A stretch of DNA of 64,000 nt, from positions 1,240,501 through 1,304,500 of the forward strand of contig OY848928.1 in the NCBI GenBank assembly GCA_963693285.1, given 5' to 3'. This document shows positions 1-12,200 of this stretch, piece by piece. The notes below the pieces were generated by a model, which worked only from the letters and a program-made list of their open reading frames with translations, had not been told where the DNA came from and searched no databases. Both the position numbers and the translations under genes were made by a program. Position 1 is the stretch's first letter. Every line of letters begins with the position of its first letter. This DNA comes from Xestospongia muta. Lineage: Eukaryota; Porifera; Demospongiae; Haplosclerida; Petrosiidae.

Positions 1-473
1 ATAGTAACTAGAGCAACACAAGAACAAATACTAGAATTAATTCCTTGTCTCATCTGAATTAATTACATATAACTAAGTAAAGCCTCATCGTCTCCACATG
101 GATGAGGTATGTGAATGTGTCTGAAGAACTTAATGTGTACAAAATATAATCATCTACAAATTTAATGTGGAAATATTTGCACTGATGATGCAACACCCAT
201 TTTTATTTTTCCATGCTGTTACTTAGTACAAGATTGCCATTGCAATAAAGCAGTTTTGTCTATTTAGATAATGTCTGTTACTGATATTGTTCTAAAATTC
301 TGAGCAAGTTATCAATGGCAGCACAGTAAACTGAAATCATTGTAATTTTTCATCTACTTTTGCAGCAATAGTTTGGGACTTTAGTTTAGTGCTTTTCATT
401 AGTAGAGTGTTAGATTAGTTACACAAAACAATTTTGTAGAGAAATAGTATTTGTTTTGTTATCTATAGCTTAC

Positions 474-2888
474 CTCTAACAAGAAGTGTAGTATTTGAAG
501 AGGCAAAAGTATTTGTTATAGTGGCTGTTGGTTGCTGAGTACAAGTTTCCCCAGGTCTACAGCAAGGAGGACTGACAAGGTTACCATTTATGGTTAGTGT
601 TACTGAGCTGTTAGGATTAGAATCTATGAGCAGGAAGTGACAATAATTTTGCAATTTTAATATTTTAAGTTTGTGGTCACTAAAATCAGGATAAGTAATT
701 TGTAATTTTGTGAAACATAAAATATAACGAAGCAGTTACATCTGGTCATTACTATTATGACTTGCAAACAAAAAATACTGCTGATCATGACTAACCATAG
801 CTATATCCCAAGCATATCTGTAATAGCATTATTTACAATAATTATTTCTTTTAAACATACATATTTCTGAAAGTAAGATATACATTTATACTTACATATT
901 GCTTGTTCTAATCTCAGTATTGATATTGTCATTTCACAAATATTAGTAGCAATACACAATAATAGATTCCTAATTTATTATTGGAGTTCACATTTTCCAC
1001 AGTAAGTGTACTAGTAGTTGTTTAGTTTCTAATCCTTAATTTTTATAATGTCAGAATTAATGTATAATATGCAATAAAGTTATAGAAGAAAACTTACTGG
1101 TAACAGTAGTTGTTGCTGTATCACTACCACAATCATTTTTAGCTTTACACATGTAAGTACCAACTTGTGTGGTAGTATATATATTGCCACTAAAACTGAG
1201 ATCATGTCCATTTCTAGACCAACTAATGGTGTATCTTCTGGCAGCCATCTCATTCTCTAACTGACATGATATTTGGACACTGTGTGTAGAACCTGAACTA
1301 GTATCAATACATGTTGATTGTCCAATGATCACAGGACCACTTGGAGAGACAACTAGACCAGTTCCAACAGTGATATTTGGTGTTTCTATATCAGTTAAAT
1401 TAATGCAACAGTTAAATAAACAAGACAAAATCATATATATAATAATGGTTTAACATTCATTTCTGTTCCTGATTTAGTACAAATTAAATATTAAAGCTCT
1501 ACCAAATTACAATTGTCACTTTAGTGTCACTGTAACAATTAAATAAATACAATTGATGTGTCATAATGTAAGGTTTTACCTTCAGTGAAAATTGTAGAAT
1601 CGTAGAAAGTGCCACATGGAGAATCCATTTGACATGTGTAATTACCAGTAAGTTCAGACTTGGGTATATCATGATCAATAGTGTTATTTAAAAACCTAGG
1701 AATGAACTGATCATTTTGAAAAAAGTAATAGAAACTGCCAGTTCTCTCTACATCAGGTGTACATCTCAGCCTAAGAGTTTGAGGTGGATTCTGAAACTTT
1801 TCAAGACATCTTTCTGTAACATCATCCTCGCCTGTTGATACTTCAAATCTTACCATATTAGGTTGACCTAAATTACCACAAATAAGAAATGTCTCCAATA
1901 GTTAGTATATATTAAACTCACACAATTCAAGTGTTGCGGTACCAGTGTCATTGTGACAATCATTGATACTCATACAAGTATAGGTTCCTGCATCAGCTGA
2001 TGTAGTGGTAAATACTAGCGGTATACTTATTGACATCCTTTGATTGGGACCACTTATGACATAACTGTCAGCATATGAAGTGTCACATGTTATTGTGACA
2101 ACATCTCCTATAATAGGACAGATTTTTCCTGCTACACTTGGAGAACATCGACCACCAGGAGGATTTCCTTGAATGGAGGGTGTAATTCCATCCACCTTTG
2201 AATCTAAACAAAACACACACACATGTGTATACAATAGTTGTTTAGCATTCATCTCTGCTCCTGATTTTATGGTAAATATTAAATTACTACAATTATTTTT
2301 TAATTTATAATGTTAGAAAACTACTAACATATTATCATCAATATGACATTCTATGTTAATAATAGAGACTATATCTAAGTAACAAAATACATACACACCT
2401 ACCTACCTAACAGAAGTCTACTTGACTCAGTATCCATTCCAAATAGATTTGAGAGAGTACAATTAATAATTGTGTTATGAGCCTTTAAATTCACCAACTG
2501 GAGCTTGACAAATTGAAGTTCAGTATCTCTTCCAGTTATTCCATCAGGACTGGCCTGAGCATAAATGCCATCTAAACCACCTTGTAATACTTTTCTTCCA
2601 TTTACATAGAATGTGGCTGAAGGGTCTGGTATTATTGGATGAGTTTGAGCACACAGAATGGGTGTAAAGGGTGGTGGTTGATTTAAGCAGACAGGTTGTC
2701 CAATTAGTACATATGTGGTAGAACCATTTGTGAACAATTCATTTCCTCGTGCAATAGTTGGAGAGTCACCTAATATTTAAGCATATGATAATAATTATAA
2801 TAATTATTATTATTTACTATGTATATACATATTATATATCATACATACATGCATACATACATACAAAAACACCTACATACATACATAC

Positions 2889-2942
<54 letters not shown>

Positions 2943-4693
2943 AGATTCATAGACCCTATACATTTTGTAATGCTGCACTTTAAATATAATATGAAATTAA
3001 GACATTTAGATGACATTTAGGTTTAAAGTCTAAAGAAGTTTATTATACTTCCATTAAAGTACAACATTCTACCTTTAGACACAATTAAATAGCTGGTTTT
3101 TTCTTCATAAATGTCATAGTGACAGTTTTAAATATTGGTCTCATGACAAGCATAGTTCTGTCATTGTTAATAGGTCGATAAGCATTCTGCCAACTTCAGA
3201 TTTTAAAAGAATATTGCTTGACAGCAACATGTTATATTATGGAACAATAGTGGCAGCTCAGTATAAATCTCATGATAAGTTATATTAGTGCCTTTTGTAG
3301 GTGTAGTTCTTGTCCAGAAACATAATTTGTCATTTCAGTGAGAATGAGGCACAAATTATTAAAGGATGTTTACAACTCAAACATTTACTTCATTTTTTAA
3401 AAAGTCTTCTTATTTGCTTGTTTGTTATTTTAACCTCCAGAATTTATAAAAGATATCACCCTGAGGCCTAAGTCCTTTGAATGATATCTTTTACAAATTC
3501 TCTTATTGGCAGTTTGATATAACACATTTAGACCACTAAAAATATGATTATAACACACACAGACACATTATTTGCTAATATATTATGGAGATATATTTTC
3601 TGACCTATAGTGTACACAGTAGATGAGGAATTAATACACCCCCTGAGAGTAGGCCCAAAAGGTTGCATTTGATCATAACAAACTTTACAAGTGTAAGTAC
3701 CAGAGTTGCTCAGCTTGGCTTGAGAGGTAATAGTTGGCTTAAAAAAATTTAACAAACTGCCATCTGATGATATAAAACTTCTATATTTGAGAGAGAGTAA
3801 GATGAAGTCATGCATGAACATTTAAAACTAACATACCCATCAGTACTATTGGTAACTGTTTGTTGTGAATCATCAAAGGTACCATCTACTTTTATACCAA
3901 GAAGTAACCATTCAACCATTATATTAGATACAGCGCCTTCTCCACCAATAATAACTGAATTAATTATTGGAGTACAGTTGAGAGCCAACATAACATCAGG
4001 TCGAATTTTTTGAAATTCGTTCAGATTTATTGCTGGGAAGCACCACTGTCACTTTACCAGCTAAAACAGAAGAAATATATAATATATATAACATGATAGT
4101 ATCATCTTACAGTTAATGAATGATCTGCCATCATCAGGGATTTCTAGGGGACCGGGCCAGGGGTAATATTCATTTGGATCATAGTCTATAATATAAAGTA
4201 TATGTACACAGATACAATTATTGTCATAATAACAATATATTATTATATACTATCATTATATTATTGGTGACATGACTTGATAGACATTATTAAAATAAAA
4301 AAAGACACAAAAATGGACAAAATTAATTACGAAACACAGAAACATGGACAAATTAATTACGAAACACAGAAACATGTTCTTCTAAGTCATGTATTTGTAT
4401 AATACATGGAAATATACCACAACTGTAATAATATACATTAATAGCTCTCATTGTGTGTGAATAATGACTTAGTACAACATCTAAAATATTAAACATACTA
4501 CTACAATAACCTGTGACAATGATGTTGACATCAACAGGTGAGATCAGTATACTCACCAATAATGGTGATTGTTGGAGCATTGTGTACTTAATTAACTATA
4601 ATATATATACTTACCATTACTTTGTTGTGAACATCTAAACTGAAGAGAAATGACAACAATCACCAAAGAAAAGAACATCTTCATCTCTGTCAT
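474..4693 (-). CDS. Ig-array receptor, 5' part, runs off left edge; probably decaying
   Basis: Nine exons are visible, 5' to 3': 4615-4693 (signal peptide, [19 protein letters not shown]), 4111-4185 (short linker with the motif [14 protein letters not shown]), 3837-4060 and 3605-3780 (one Ig-like module split by a phase-2 intron), 2407-2769, 1922-2203, 1580-1867, 1098-1385 and 474-623 (one Ig-like module each, phase 1-1). The exons match the start of the GPCR at 31849 and the phosphatase at 50805 one for one. Two defects are visible. Exon 3 carries one extra base in an A/T run near 4010 relative to both paralogues, which shifts the frame. The last exon has lost about 35 codons including the conserved Cys and Trp, although it stays in frame. 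The membrane or signalling part would lie left of base 1, so the receptor class is unknown. It is either a pseudogene or a real gene with an assembly error. Confidence 0.6.
2770..3604. repeat. Intron expanded by inserted repeats
   Basis: The intron between exons 4 and 5 is 835 bp here. The same intron is 58 bp in the GPCR copy (29351-29408) and 114 bp in the phosphatase copy (49549-49662). It contains a GT tract followed by an AG tract (about 2896-2944) and an imperfect inverted repeat at about 3441-3503, whose arms both read GAATTT.TAAAAGATATCA from the outside inwards. It is therefore inserted, probably transposon-derived sequence; no coding capacity is seen. Confidence 0.6.
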
Positions 4694-4760
4694 TTTTATT
4701 GACAGATGTACAGCAGACTAGAATGAAACACTAATAGTCTACTATATACATATGACTTAA
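4694..4760 (-). promoter_or_regulatory. Putative core promoter with TATA-like box, head-gene type
   Basis: Immediately upstream of the ATG the minus strand has a TATA-like stretch (GTATATAGTAG, about 4738-4751), then ACTATTAGTGTTTCATT and CTGCTGTACATCTG. The same order of motifs precedes the ATGs at 31849 and 50805. Transcription start is not demonstrated. Confidence 0.4.
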
Positions 4761-4895
4761 AAGATATTAATTGATATTTTAGACAAAGTAATCACTCATG
4801 AGTAAGTAGTAGTATATGTAAACAACTTCATGTGTTTACATTATATTCTACTAAACTAGCTGAGTTAATAAATTGCTCACTATTGAGTATACATT

Positions 4896-5125
4896 ATGTT
4901 GTACATTAGACTTAGTAAACACTCATTACTGATCATATCACATGTAGTTTATGAATTATCTACTATTAGACTAAGTGAACATTCATTACTGATCATATCC
5001 CATGTTGTTTATGCATTATCTACTATTAGACGTAGTAAACACTCATTACTGATCACATCACATGTTGTTTATAGATTATCTGCTACTAGACTAAGTGAAC
5101 ACTCATCATTCAACATTTTATAATT
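4896..5125. repeat. 60-bp minisatellite, about four copies
   Basis: Tandem units of exactly 60 bp, including CACTCATTACTGATCATATC and ATTATCTACTATTAGACTAA, with a few substitutions per unit. The same array recurs at 51536-51930. Both arrays sit a few hundred bases upstream of a head-type gene start. Because 60 is divisible by three the array is open in a forward frame, but that reading frame is not a gene. Confidence 0.9.
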
Positions 5126-5900
5126 GTTTCAAATAAGCTGCAGTTATTAAAGCAAAATTTTGATTTTGCTCATGCATTTTAAACTTAGCCAGTCCCATTC
5201 CAAATCTTTAAAATGGGCCAAGTTGGTTTAACATAAGTATAGTAGTAGAAATAACATTAAATAATTTAGACAAACAAACTAACATAACAGAGATAGATGA
5301 TACAATAGAACAATACATGTAAATTTGCATGTATGCATGTATGTATGTATATATGCATGCATGTATGTTTGTATGCATGTATGCATGTTGCATGTATGAA
5401 ACGATTGCAAGTGTATTTAAATAATATTCCTTACATTATAGATACTATTGAGTGTGCATGGTAATGCCAGAGTCATTGTTACTATTGAAAACCAACTAAA
5501 TAGAAGTAAAACAACATGTAGTAATAAACTAACTTACAAAAGTTGTACAGAGGAGCTAGAGATGCCATAATACTTCAAGCAATATATCCTACATGAGAAG
5601 TGTTTGTTATAAAGTTGTTATTGATCTGACAGACACAACAACTCATTTACATAAAATAACAATAAATCTGATTACTTACTACTACAGTAATTAAATAAAG
5701 TATGAACTAAGTAATAGACAAAATGAAAGGTCATAATTGATTTGGAAAGAAACAAAAAAAAACTAACAAACAAAGAGAAGGCAAGAAACAAGAATATTAT
5801 TTTATCACTGCAGCTGGACAGTCAAAACAATAATATTTATCATTATTATTATTACAATAATTGACTGTTGCTTAGCAACAAATGTGGGTGGATTTATTAA
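5126..5900. other. Intergenic, no gene seen
   Basis: AT-rich spacer. Bases 5126-5240 match the flank at 51930-52045, so the duplication that carried the gene head also carried this flank. There is an ATGT/ATGC-type simple repeat at about 5325-5395. No splice-compatible coding exon was found. Confidence 0.6.
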
Positions 5901-5929
5901 GTGACTGAGAGCCTTCTTCAACTCAAACA

Positions 5930-6400
5930 TCTTTCCTCGGTTACTTTCAATATCTCCATAACATTAGTAACTCCAACACTTTTTCTAATAGAAAATGAGA
6001 AAGAAGTAAATCAAAAATAGAAATAGAACACTTTAAATATAAATTAATATAGTTACAGTATTTACTATACTTCAACTCAACGTATGTTTAATAGTGTTAA
6101 AAAATCCGTTAGTCATTTTCTAATATGCTACACCCCTAGACTATCCACATCCTTTCATCAGTTTATAAACCAAGAGAACATATTGTGGCTGTGTAGTCAG
6201 TGATTTAATCGAATTAAAATAAATTGATAACACCTGATCACATCATTCACATGTTCATTTCTTTAAGAGACACATTCTTTAATTTATGCTCGTAAGTTCA
6301 ACACAGTTTATAAAGAGATGCTCATACATGAGCTGGATCTGTTGAGGGATGTTTAACTGGAGGAAGGTCACTAATAACCTAGAGAGATGGAAAGATCATC
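5930..6400 (-). other. Repeated block of unknown coding remnants
   Basis: Segments of this block recur at about 42880-43110 and 52085-52310. On the minus strand two stretches look like old exons: one near 6310-6380 (residues SDLPPVKHPSTDPAH) and one near 6245-6300 (TYEHKL followed 11 codons later by a stop). In the 43-kb copy the same stretches read SDPPPDKHPSTDPAHA and TYEHKL again with the same stop, so the coding reading is partly conserved. I do not recognise the family. Here the likely acceptor before the second stretch has lost its AG. Confidence 0.4.
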
Positions 6401-6813
6401 TCTGATATTTAAAAACTCAAATATGTTGTACTCAGTTGTAAAAATTGATGAAGTTATTTGTGATATATATTTATATAGGATTCTTTACCTCTAACATTAT
6501 AATATTTGTTTGTAGTGTTTGAGGTGTGCTTTCATTGTATTGGAGAACTTAGGTTTACTTAGACTATTAATCAGATCCTTCTTTTTGATGATGTGTGTGA
6601 AGCAAAAAGGAGGATCTAACTAGATAGACTATGGTTCAGTGTTCTTAGTTAAGGTTTAAAACAAAACTTTTCTAGATAAAAAATCAACCTAAGCTACAAC
6701 TATAAAATAAACTAGCATTAGTTTGAAACAATATTATACAAGATTTAACATAACAAGGTTGTTTTAGTATAACAAAACACAAACACAAATGAAATTGTTC
6801 ATTTTAAAGAATT

Positions 6814-7450
6814 TATGATTGATATTCCTCTTCTTCTCTTTGTAATTTTTCTTTTCATCTATTTCGTCATCTTTAGTGAATCATGTCTTAATTGTTACAT
6901 CACCTTTTATCTCAATCACTCTACCAATCTCAATATTGTCTAATGCTATAGTAGAAGAGGGTAGACATTCACTTTCATTCTCTACTTCAATTGAAGAATT
7001 AAAGCATCCTTCTCTAAAGTGATATCACCATGTTCATGTATCAGGACAACTGTTGCAGGTGTCGTATCAGAACTACTAACACCAGCATCTTTTTTTGACA
7101 TTTACTGGATGATGTAAATAATGTTATTTCATGAATATGTTTGCCTGTGACACCAAAGAACCATTGCTTCCAATCATTTCAAACTTCTTTGAAACAAAGA
7201 CACTCCATAATCAAAATTAACAGACCATAGAAAGCAGTGATGATCACAAACAATGCAGCAAAAAGATCTCGCACTGTCTTATTGGTGTGAATATCTTGAG
7301 TAGCTAACATTCCAATACCCCATCCTAACCCAAATGAGACAGACAATGTTACTGCTATATCAGTTGTTGGTGTATATTGTCTTTCTTTGATTTGGCATCT
7401 TTTGCACGTAGTTGGAAGTTTATATAAAGAGAGACAATGATGATTGAAAG
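6814..7450 (-). pseudogene. Dead copy of adhesion GPCR last exon (7TM tail)
   Basis: Minus-strand sequence matches the final exon of the three adhesion GPCRs here (TM6-TM7 and cytoplasmic tail), starting with the same tail end near 6814 and extending to about 7450, where similarity stops. No continuous reading frame of the expected length is present, and the GAIN/GPS and TM1-TM5 exons are missing upstream. It lies just 3' of a complete GPCR, so it is best read as a truncated tandem duplicate. Confidence 0.75.
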
Positions 7451-7889
7451 TACAGTACTTTTATTTGAAACCATAGTGTAGGTGGATTGGAGTAGGGCAG
7501 TAGAGTCTTCAATAAGTGGATTAGGATAGGCCAGTAGAGTCTTCAACAAGAGCAGTCCATCATTACTGTGTGAACCACATTTGCTTAGATGCCTCATCCT
7601 TTGTCAGAAATCAATTTCTCATTTTTCTTTAGCAAGAGTTACAATTGTTGTCTACCATGAATTGTTGTGTGAATCTATCAGGTCGAAAAAAATTGCAATG
7701 TGGTTAGATGGTATGTTCACAATATGGTTAGATGTGACAGAAATCAGTCTGAAATTGTTGTCTACCATTTATTTATCTCTAATGTTGAACTTTTCTACAT
7801 GAATGCAATATCAATAATTGAAAAACTATAAGTTTGGCTACTAAATAAAAAAGGCTACTTTAGCAATAAACAATATCTATAAACATAGT
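7451..7889. other. Spacer, no gene seen
   Basis: Contains two imperfect copies of a short motif around AGGCCAGTAGAGTCTTCAA / GGGCAGTAGAGTCTTCAAT (about 7493-7550). Short open frames on both strands lack splice or paralogue support. Confidence 0.4.
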
Positions 7890-9232
7890 TCATGAATCTT
7901 GAGCTATTGATTTCTTTTTGGATTGATATTGCTCTTCTTCTCTTTGTAGTTTCTTTTTATCTACATCATCTTTAGTGAATGAAGTCTCAACTTCTATCTC
8001 TTTATCAATCTCCATGTTGTCTAGTGCTATGATAGAAGAGGGAAGACATTCACTTTCTTTGTCTATATTTAATTGAAGAGTTCCAGCATTTCCTGAATTC
8101 TTCTTTAAAGTGGAATTGTTGCGGCCATAGACAAAAGTCCCTCTTAAACTACCACCTTTTTGATTTTTAACGGAAAATGTGGACAGTCCTATTTCACCAA
8201 TATCTCTGCCTGTGATACCAAAGAACCATCGCTTCCATTCATTTCTCACTTCTTGTGAACGAAGACACTGCATTATAAAAATGAACAGACCATGGAAGGC
8301 AGTGATGATCACAAACAATGCAGCAAAGAGATCTCGTACTGTCTTGTTGGTGTAGATATCTTGAGTAGCTAAAAGTCCAATACCCCATCCTAATCCAAAC
8401 AAAACCGACAATGTTACTGCTATGATTAGTTGTTGGTTAAGAAAAGTTTTGTTGTCTTTTTTTGACTTAGCATCTTTTACATGTGGTTGGAAGTTTTTGT
8501 GAAGAAGAGAGACAATGATGATAAAAAAGATCACCCAATTGAACAAGTATATAATCAGAAATGGAACTATCATACCAATATAGTAAGGTTCATTAAAGGC
8601 TCGACAACTATGTATAAAAATATAAACATTTTTTAATAAACTAGAAAATTAAACTACTTACAAATGATCACTCAAGTAGTTTTTGTAGTTGGGAGCAAAA
8701 CAGAACAAAACAATAAAGAATGGAGTAACTATAAAAATAAGAGATCACAATTAATATTATAGTCAAGTATGACATTAAGTACTGACCCCAAGATGAAATC
8801 ATAGCTTTCAATACAAAATGATGAATTTTTCTTCCAAGAACAATCACTAAATTCATATACAAGTTAATAGCTTCAGCAGCCATGATCATGAATGTTACTA
8901 AGAAGAAATACTGCAATACAGCAGCTGTAGCGGCACAGAGACCTGGGACAGTTTGACTGTGAACAGCAAAAATAAAGGTAATGTAGAGACCCATTAGAGC
9001 AAAACACGAGTTAAGAAGAAGTTGTCCATGATCAGAAGTACGTAATTTTCTATTAACAATATATTGTAATAAAGTGTTTATAAATCTACAGTGTTTACTT
9101 GTTAAGGAGATATGAGATGATTGTAAGAGTCAGACAAAAGAGGGAGATAATGATACCAATATAAGTCACTGAATCTAACAACAATGTCAGTCCTGTTTTC
9201 TCTGTTGGTTCATCAATAACAGGAGATACATC
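7890..9232 (-). other. 7TM region and cytoplasmic tail of GPCR 1
   Basis: Four exons. TM1 lies in 9099-9232 after the GPS. Exon 8787-9049 holds the segments around [16 protein letters not shown] and [18 protein letters not shown]. Exon 8662-8728 carries the short [13 protein letters not shown] segment. The last exon has [20 protein letters not shown] and later [15 protein letters not shown] Cys, a WG pair and the long extracellular-facing loops fit family B2 receptors. The cytoplasmic end diverges from the two sister genes and stops at AQDS. Confidence 0.8.
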
Positions 9233-12200
9233 CTACATTATCACAATAATGATAATGTTTATTATTCCTTATTAACTAACTAATAATATAGCAAAGCTAG
9301 TAAGATGATAACATTCACATATAACCTCTGTTTCTTTATTAGAAATGTTATGACATCCTTCATTTGACCAATCTCCATATCCATCTTTAAAAAAGATACA
9401 AATAAACCTCAGTTAGTATACCCTGGACTTACTATCTAAAGATTGATTCCAGAATGAACATACTGGAGATGATCCATTTACATTCTGAATTTAAGATGGA
9501 AAAATAAATAAACCATCACAGCTAAATTAGTCCTGTCTACTTACTGGATTAATCAAAAAGTTAAGATTTACTGGAGGATTAAGTCCTCTTAGGGTGTCTT
9601 TTTCAACAACAGTAGTTGAGATCACAACACTACTAACTTCTAGGAAGTTACTATTCCTTCGCAGGAACAAAGAGTCAGTGGTAAAGACTGAATGAGTAAT
9701 TCTAGTATTATTAGTAACATTTGGAAGTGTACTTAGTAAATTATTTGGTAAATTGATAGCTGCTGTAGTTGATTGTTGACTACCCATTCTAAACACCAAA
9801 TCATTGGAGGTGAGAGTTTTATTTCCATCTGTAAACCCTCTATAATTTACACTGAATGTTTGACCAAATTGTTTGAATTCTTCAATATCCACTTGTTGTA
9901 TAGATACAGCAAATGATTTCTGTGTGATTATCACAGGTTCAGAAATGTTTGTGATTGGAATATTCTCCACAACTGATTCAATGGCTTCTAAAATTCTAAA
10001 CAAAGACATAATATAAAGTATATCTTTTATTATCTTTAAACTAACTTAGATGATGTATTGGATGTTTCTTGACTATCCTGTAAAGTATTTTTATTAACAT
10101 CTAAAATATTGTCTACAACTTTCAAAAATGTTGTTGATAGCTAAATATTAACGACAAATAGTCATGTAATCATATTAAGGTATTTCATACATTAAGATTC
10201 CCTGCAGTATCTTCAATAGCTGTTAACAATATGCTTACACTTGCTACTACTTCAGTAGAACCTAATTTGTTGCTATCACTTGTGAAGTTCTCCAGCTGTT
10301 CCACTTTTTTAGCAACAGGTAGCTAAAAAGAGGTCAAGTATATTATTAATATATTTTATGTTATTAATTAACATTTCTTAGCTGACATATTTCACGAGCT
10401 AAATCACTAAAATTACATGCTACCACACTTGGTTCAGACCACATAGCTCCATTGTTAAAGTCTCCTCCACAATATCGAGTAGCTTGAAGTATTCCATCTT
10501 CCTTTGAATTTGCATTTCCACAAGGACAGCTCACCACAGCTTGTATTCCAACATTGGTTTCAGGCCATGAGATAGTGATAGTAAGATCTTGTCTACCAGA
10601 ATGTGATATTATAAAAGTACTGTTAGCTGGACAACCATCTTATAATAAAGAGACACACAAATATTGTTGTGTTAGATATATGCCATACCAAATCGGTCCA
10701 CATCAATTACTGAGATATTTATTCTAAAATATTCATTTAATCCTTCCATTTGTTGTTGTACTCTATTTTTGAGTTGTTCTGAGGCTCCATTCTTTGTTAT
10801 CAAAGTAATAACAATAAGAACTGTATGAGTATGACTATATAAAGATGAGAGATGAGGTCACTGTCACATTATAGTCTGTAATACAAGCTCACTTTATTGT
10901 AGATGAATCAAGAATCTCCACAAAGAAAAAAAAGGCATTCGGTAAATTACTACCAGTAAGATAGTCATTGGTCTATAGTAAATTCAATTTATTTTTATAT
11001 ACTAATGTATTGTACCTGACGAATAAGAATAGATATTATTTCTGATGTTGTCTGATTTGTTGACTCATAATAGTCTTTTGGTAGTTTTAGTTCAACTCCA
11101 TATTGAACAACATCTATGTTTATAATTAAATGGAAGATGTCATTTATGTATATATATATAATTATTATTATAATACCTGTCATTTATATCGTTAATATAA
11201 AATAATAAATAAATAATATCAATAATTATTATAATACCTGAAATGTTTAGTATAACATTTGAAGATTTAACAGAGATAGCACGTTCATCAATTATACTTC
11301 TAGCTTCACAGTAATAAAATCCTCTGTCATTTAAACTCAATTCAGTAAACATCAATACAGAAGGATCATTGTAGTCATTTGAAATTAACACATTATCTTT
11401 ATACCACAAAATAGTAGGAATAGGATTACCAGTAGCTCTACAGGTAAGATTGACAGTGGAATGGAGATTTCCTGAAGTAGATGTAGGAGGTTGGATGATT
11501 TCTGGTGGGATTGACACTATTACCGCTATATTGAGGTATATGTGATTGTACTTAAGACCTTCAATTGATTAAAACTTGCCTTGTTTACAATTGATACCAG
11601 TATATCCATTTGAACAACTACATATGTATCCATTACTCAAACTATGACATTTACCATGTTCACCACATGGAGAACTCAAACAATAGTTAGTTGGTAAAGC
11701 TAAAAAAACAATCATAGATTGTTAATGAGTATATATTAACTTACGTTCCACTACTTTCAGTTCATATGGTGTCATTAATACAGCTCCAACATAGGCTTTA
11801 TTATCAGCTCGACAGAAATAACTACCATTATCATTTCCAGTTAAATCTGTGATAGTTAATACACTTGTAAGTTGTAAAACTTCAGGAATTAAGTTTGAGT
11901 GAAATCCATTGAAATTTTCTAAAGACACAATTTTCACTCTACTTGTGTTCAATAAAAGTTGTCCATTTTTCCTCCACACAATAAACGGGTGTGGAATACC
12001 GCCAGCAGTACAGTTGAACTTTACACTTTCTCCTCTCTTTTTGGTTACAAATCCTCCAGTATAGTTCAATAATTCAGCTTTAACTAAAAAGTGAGTGATA
12101 AAATATATCACTGTAACAAAAATTGAGTTGAAATTAGTTGTGTAAATTTAGTCAGTTGGTTTGTTTAGCTAACAATAGTCTGTAAAAATGTACTGTAATG

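Noticed and set aside
4896..5123. Possible CRISPR array
   Set aside because: Contiguous 60-bp repeats without unique spacers in an animal genome: a minisatellite.
5930..6400. Kinase C-lobe remnant
   Set aside because: A stretch reading like VFKMMREC in one copy recalls kinase helices, but order and motifs do not fit; too weak to call.
10689..11113. VWA domain
   Set aside because: Considered for the region before the HRM-like module; no MIDAS-type DxSxS motif was found.
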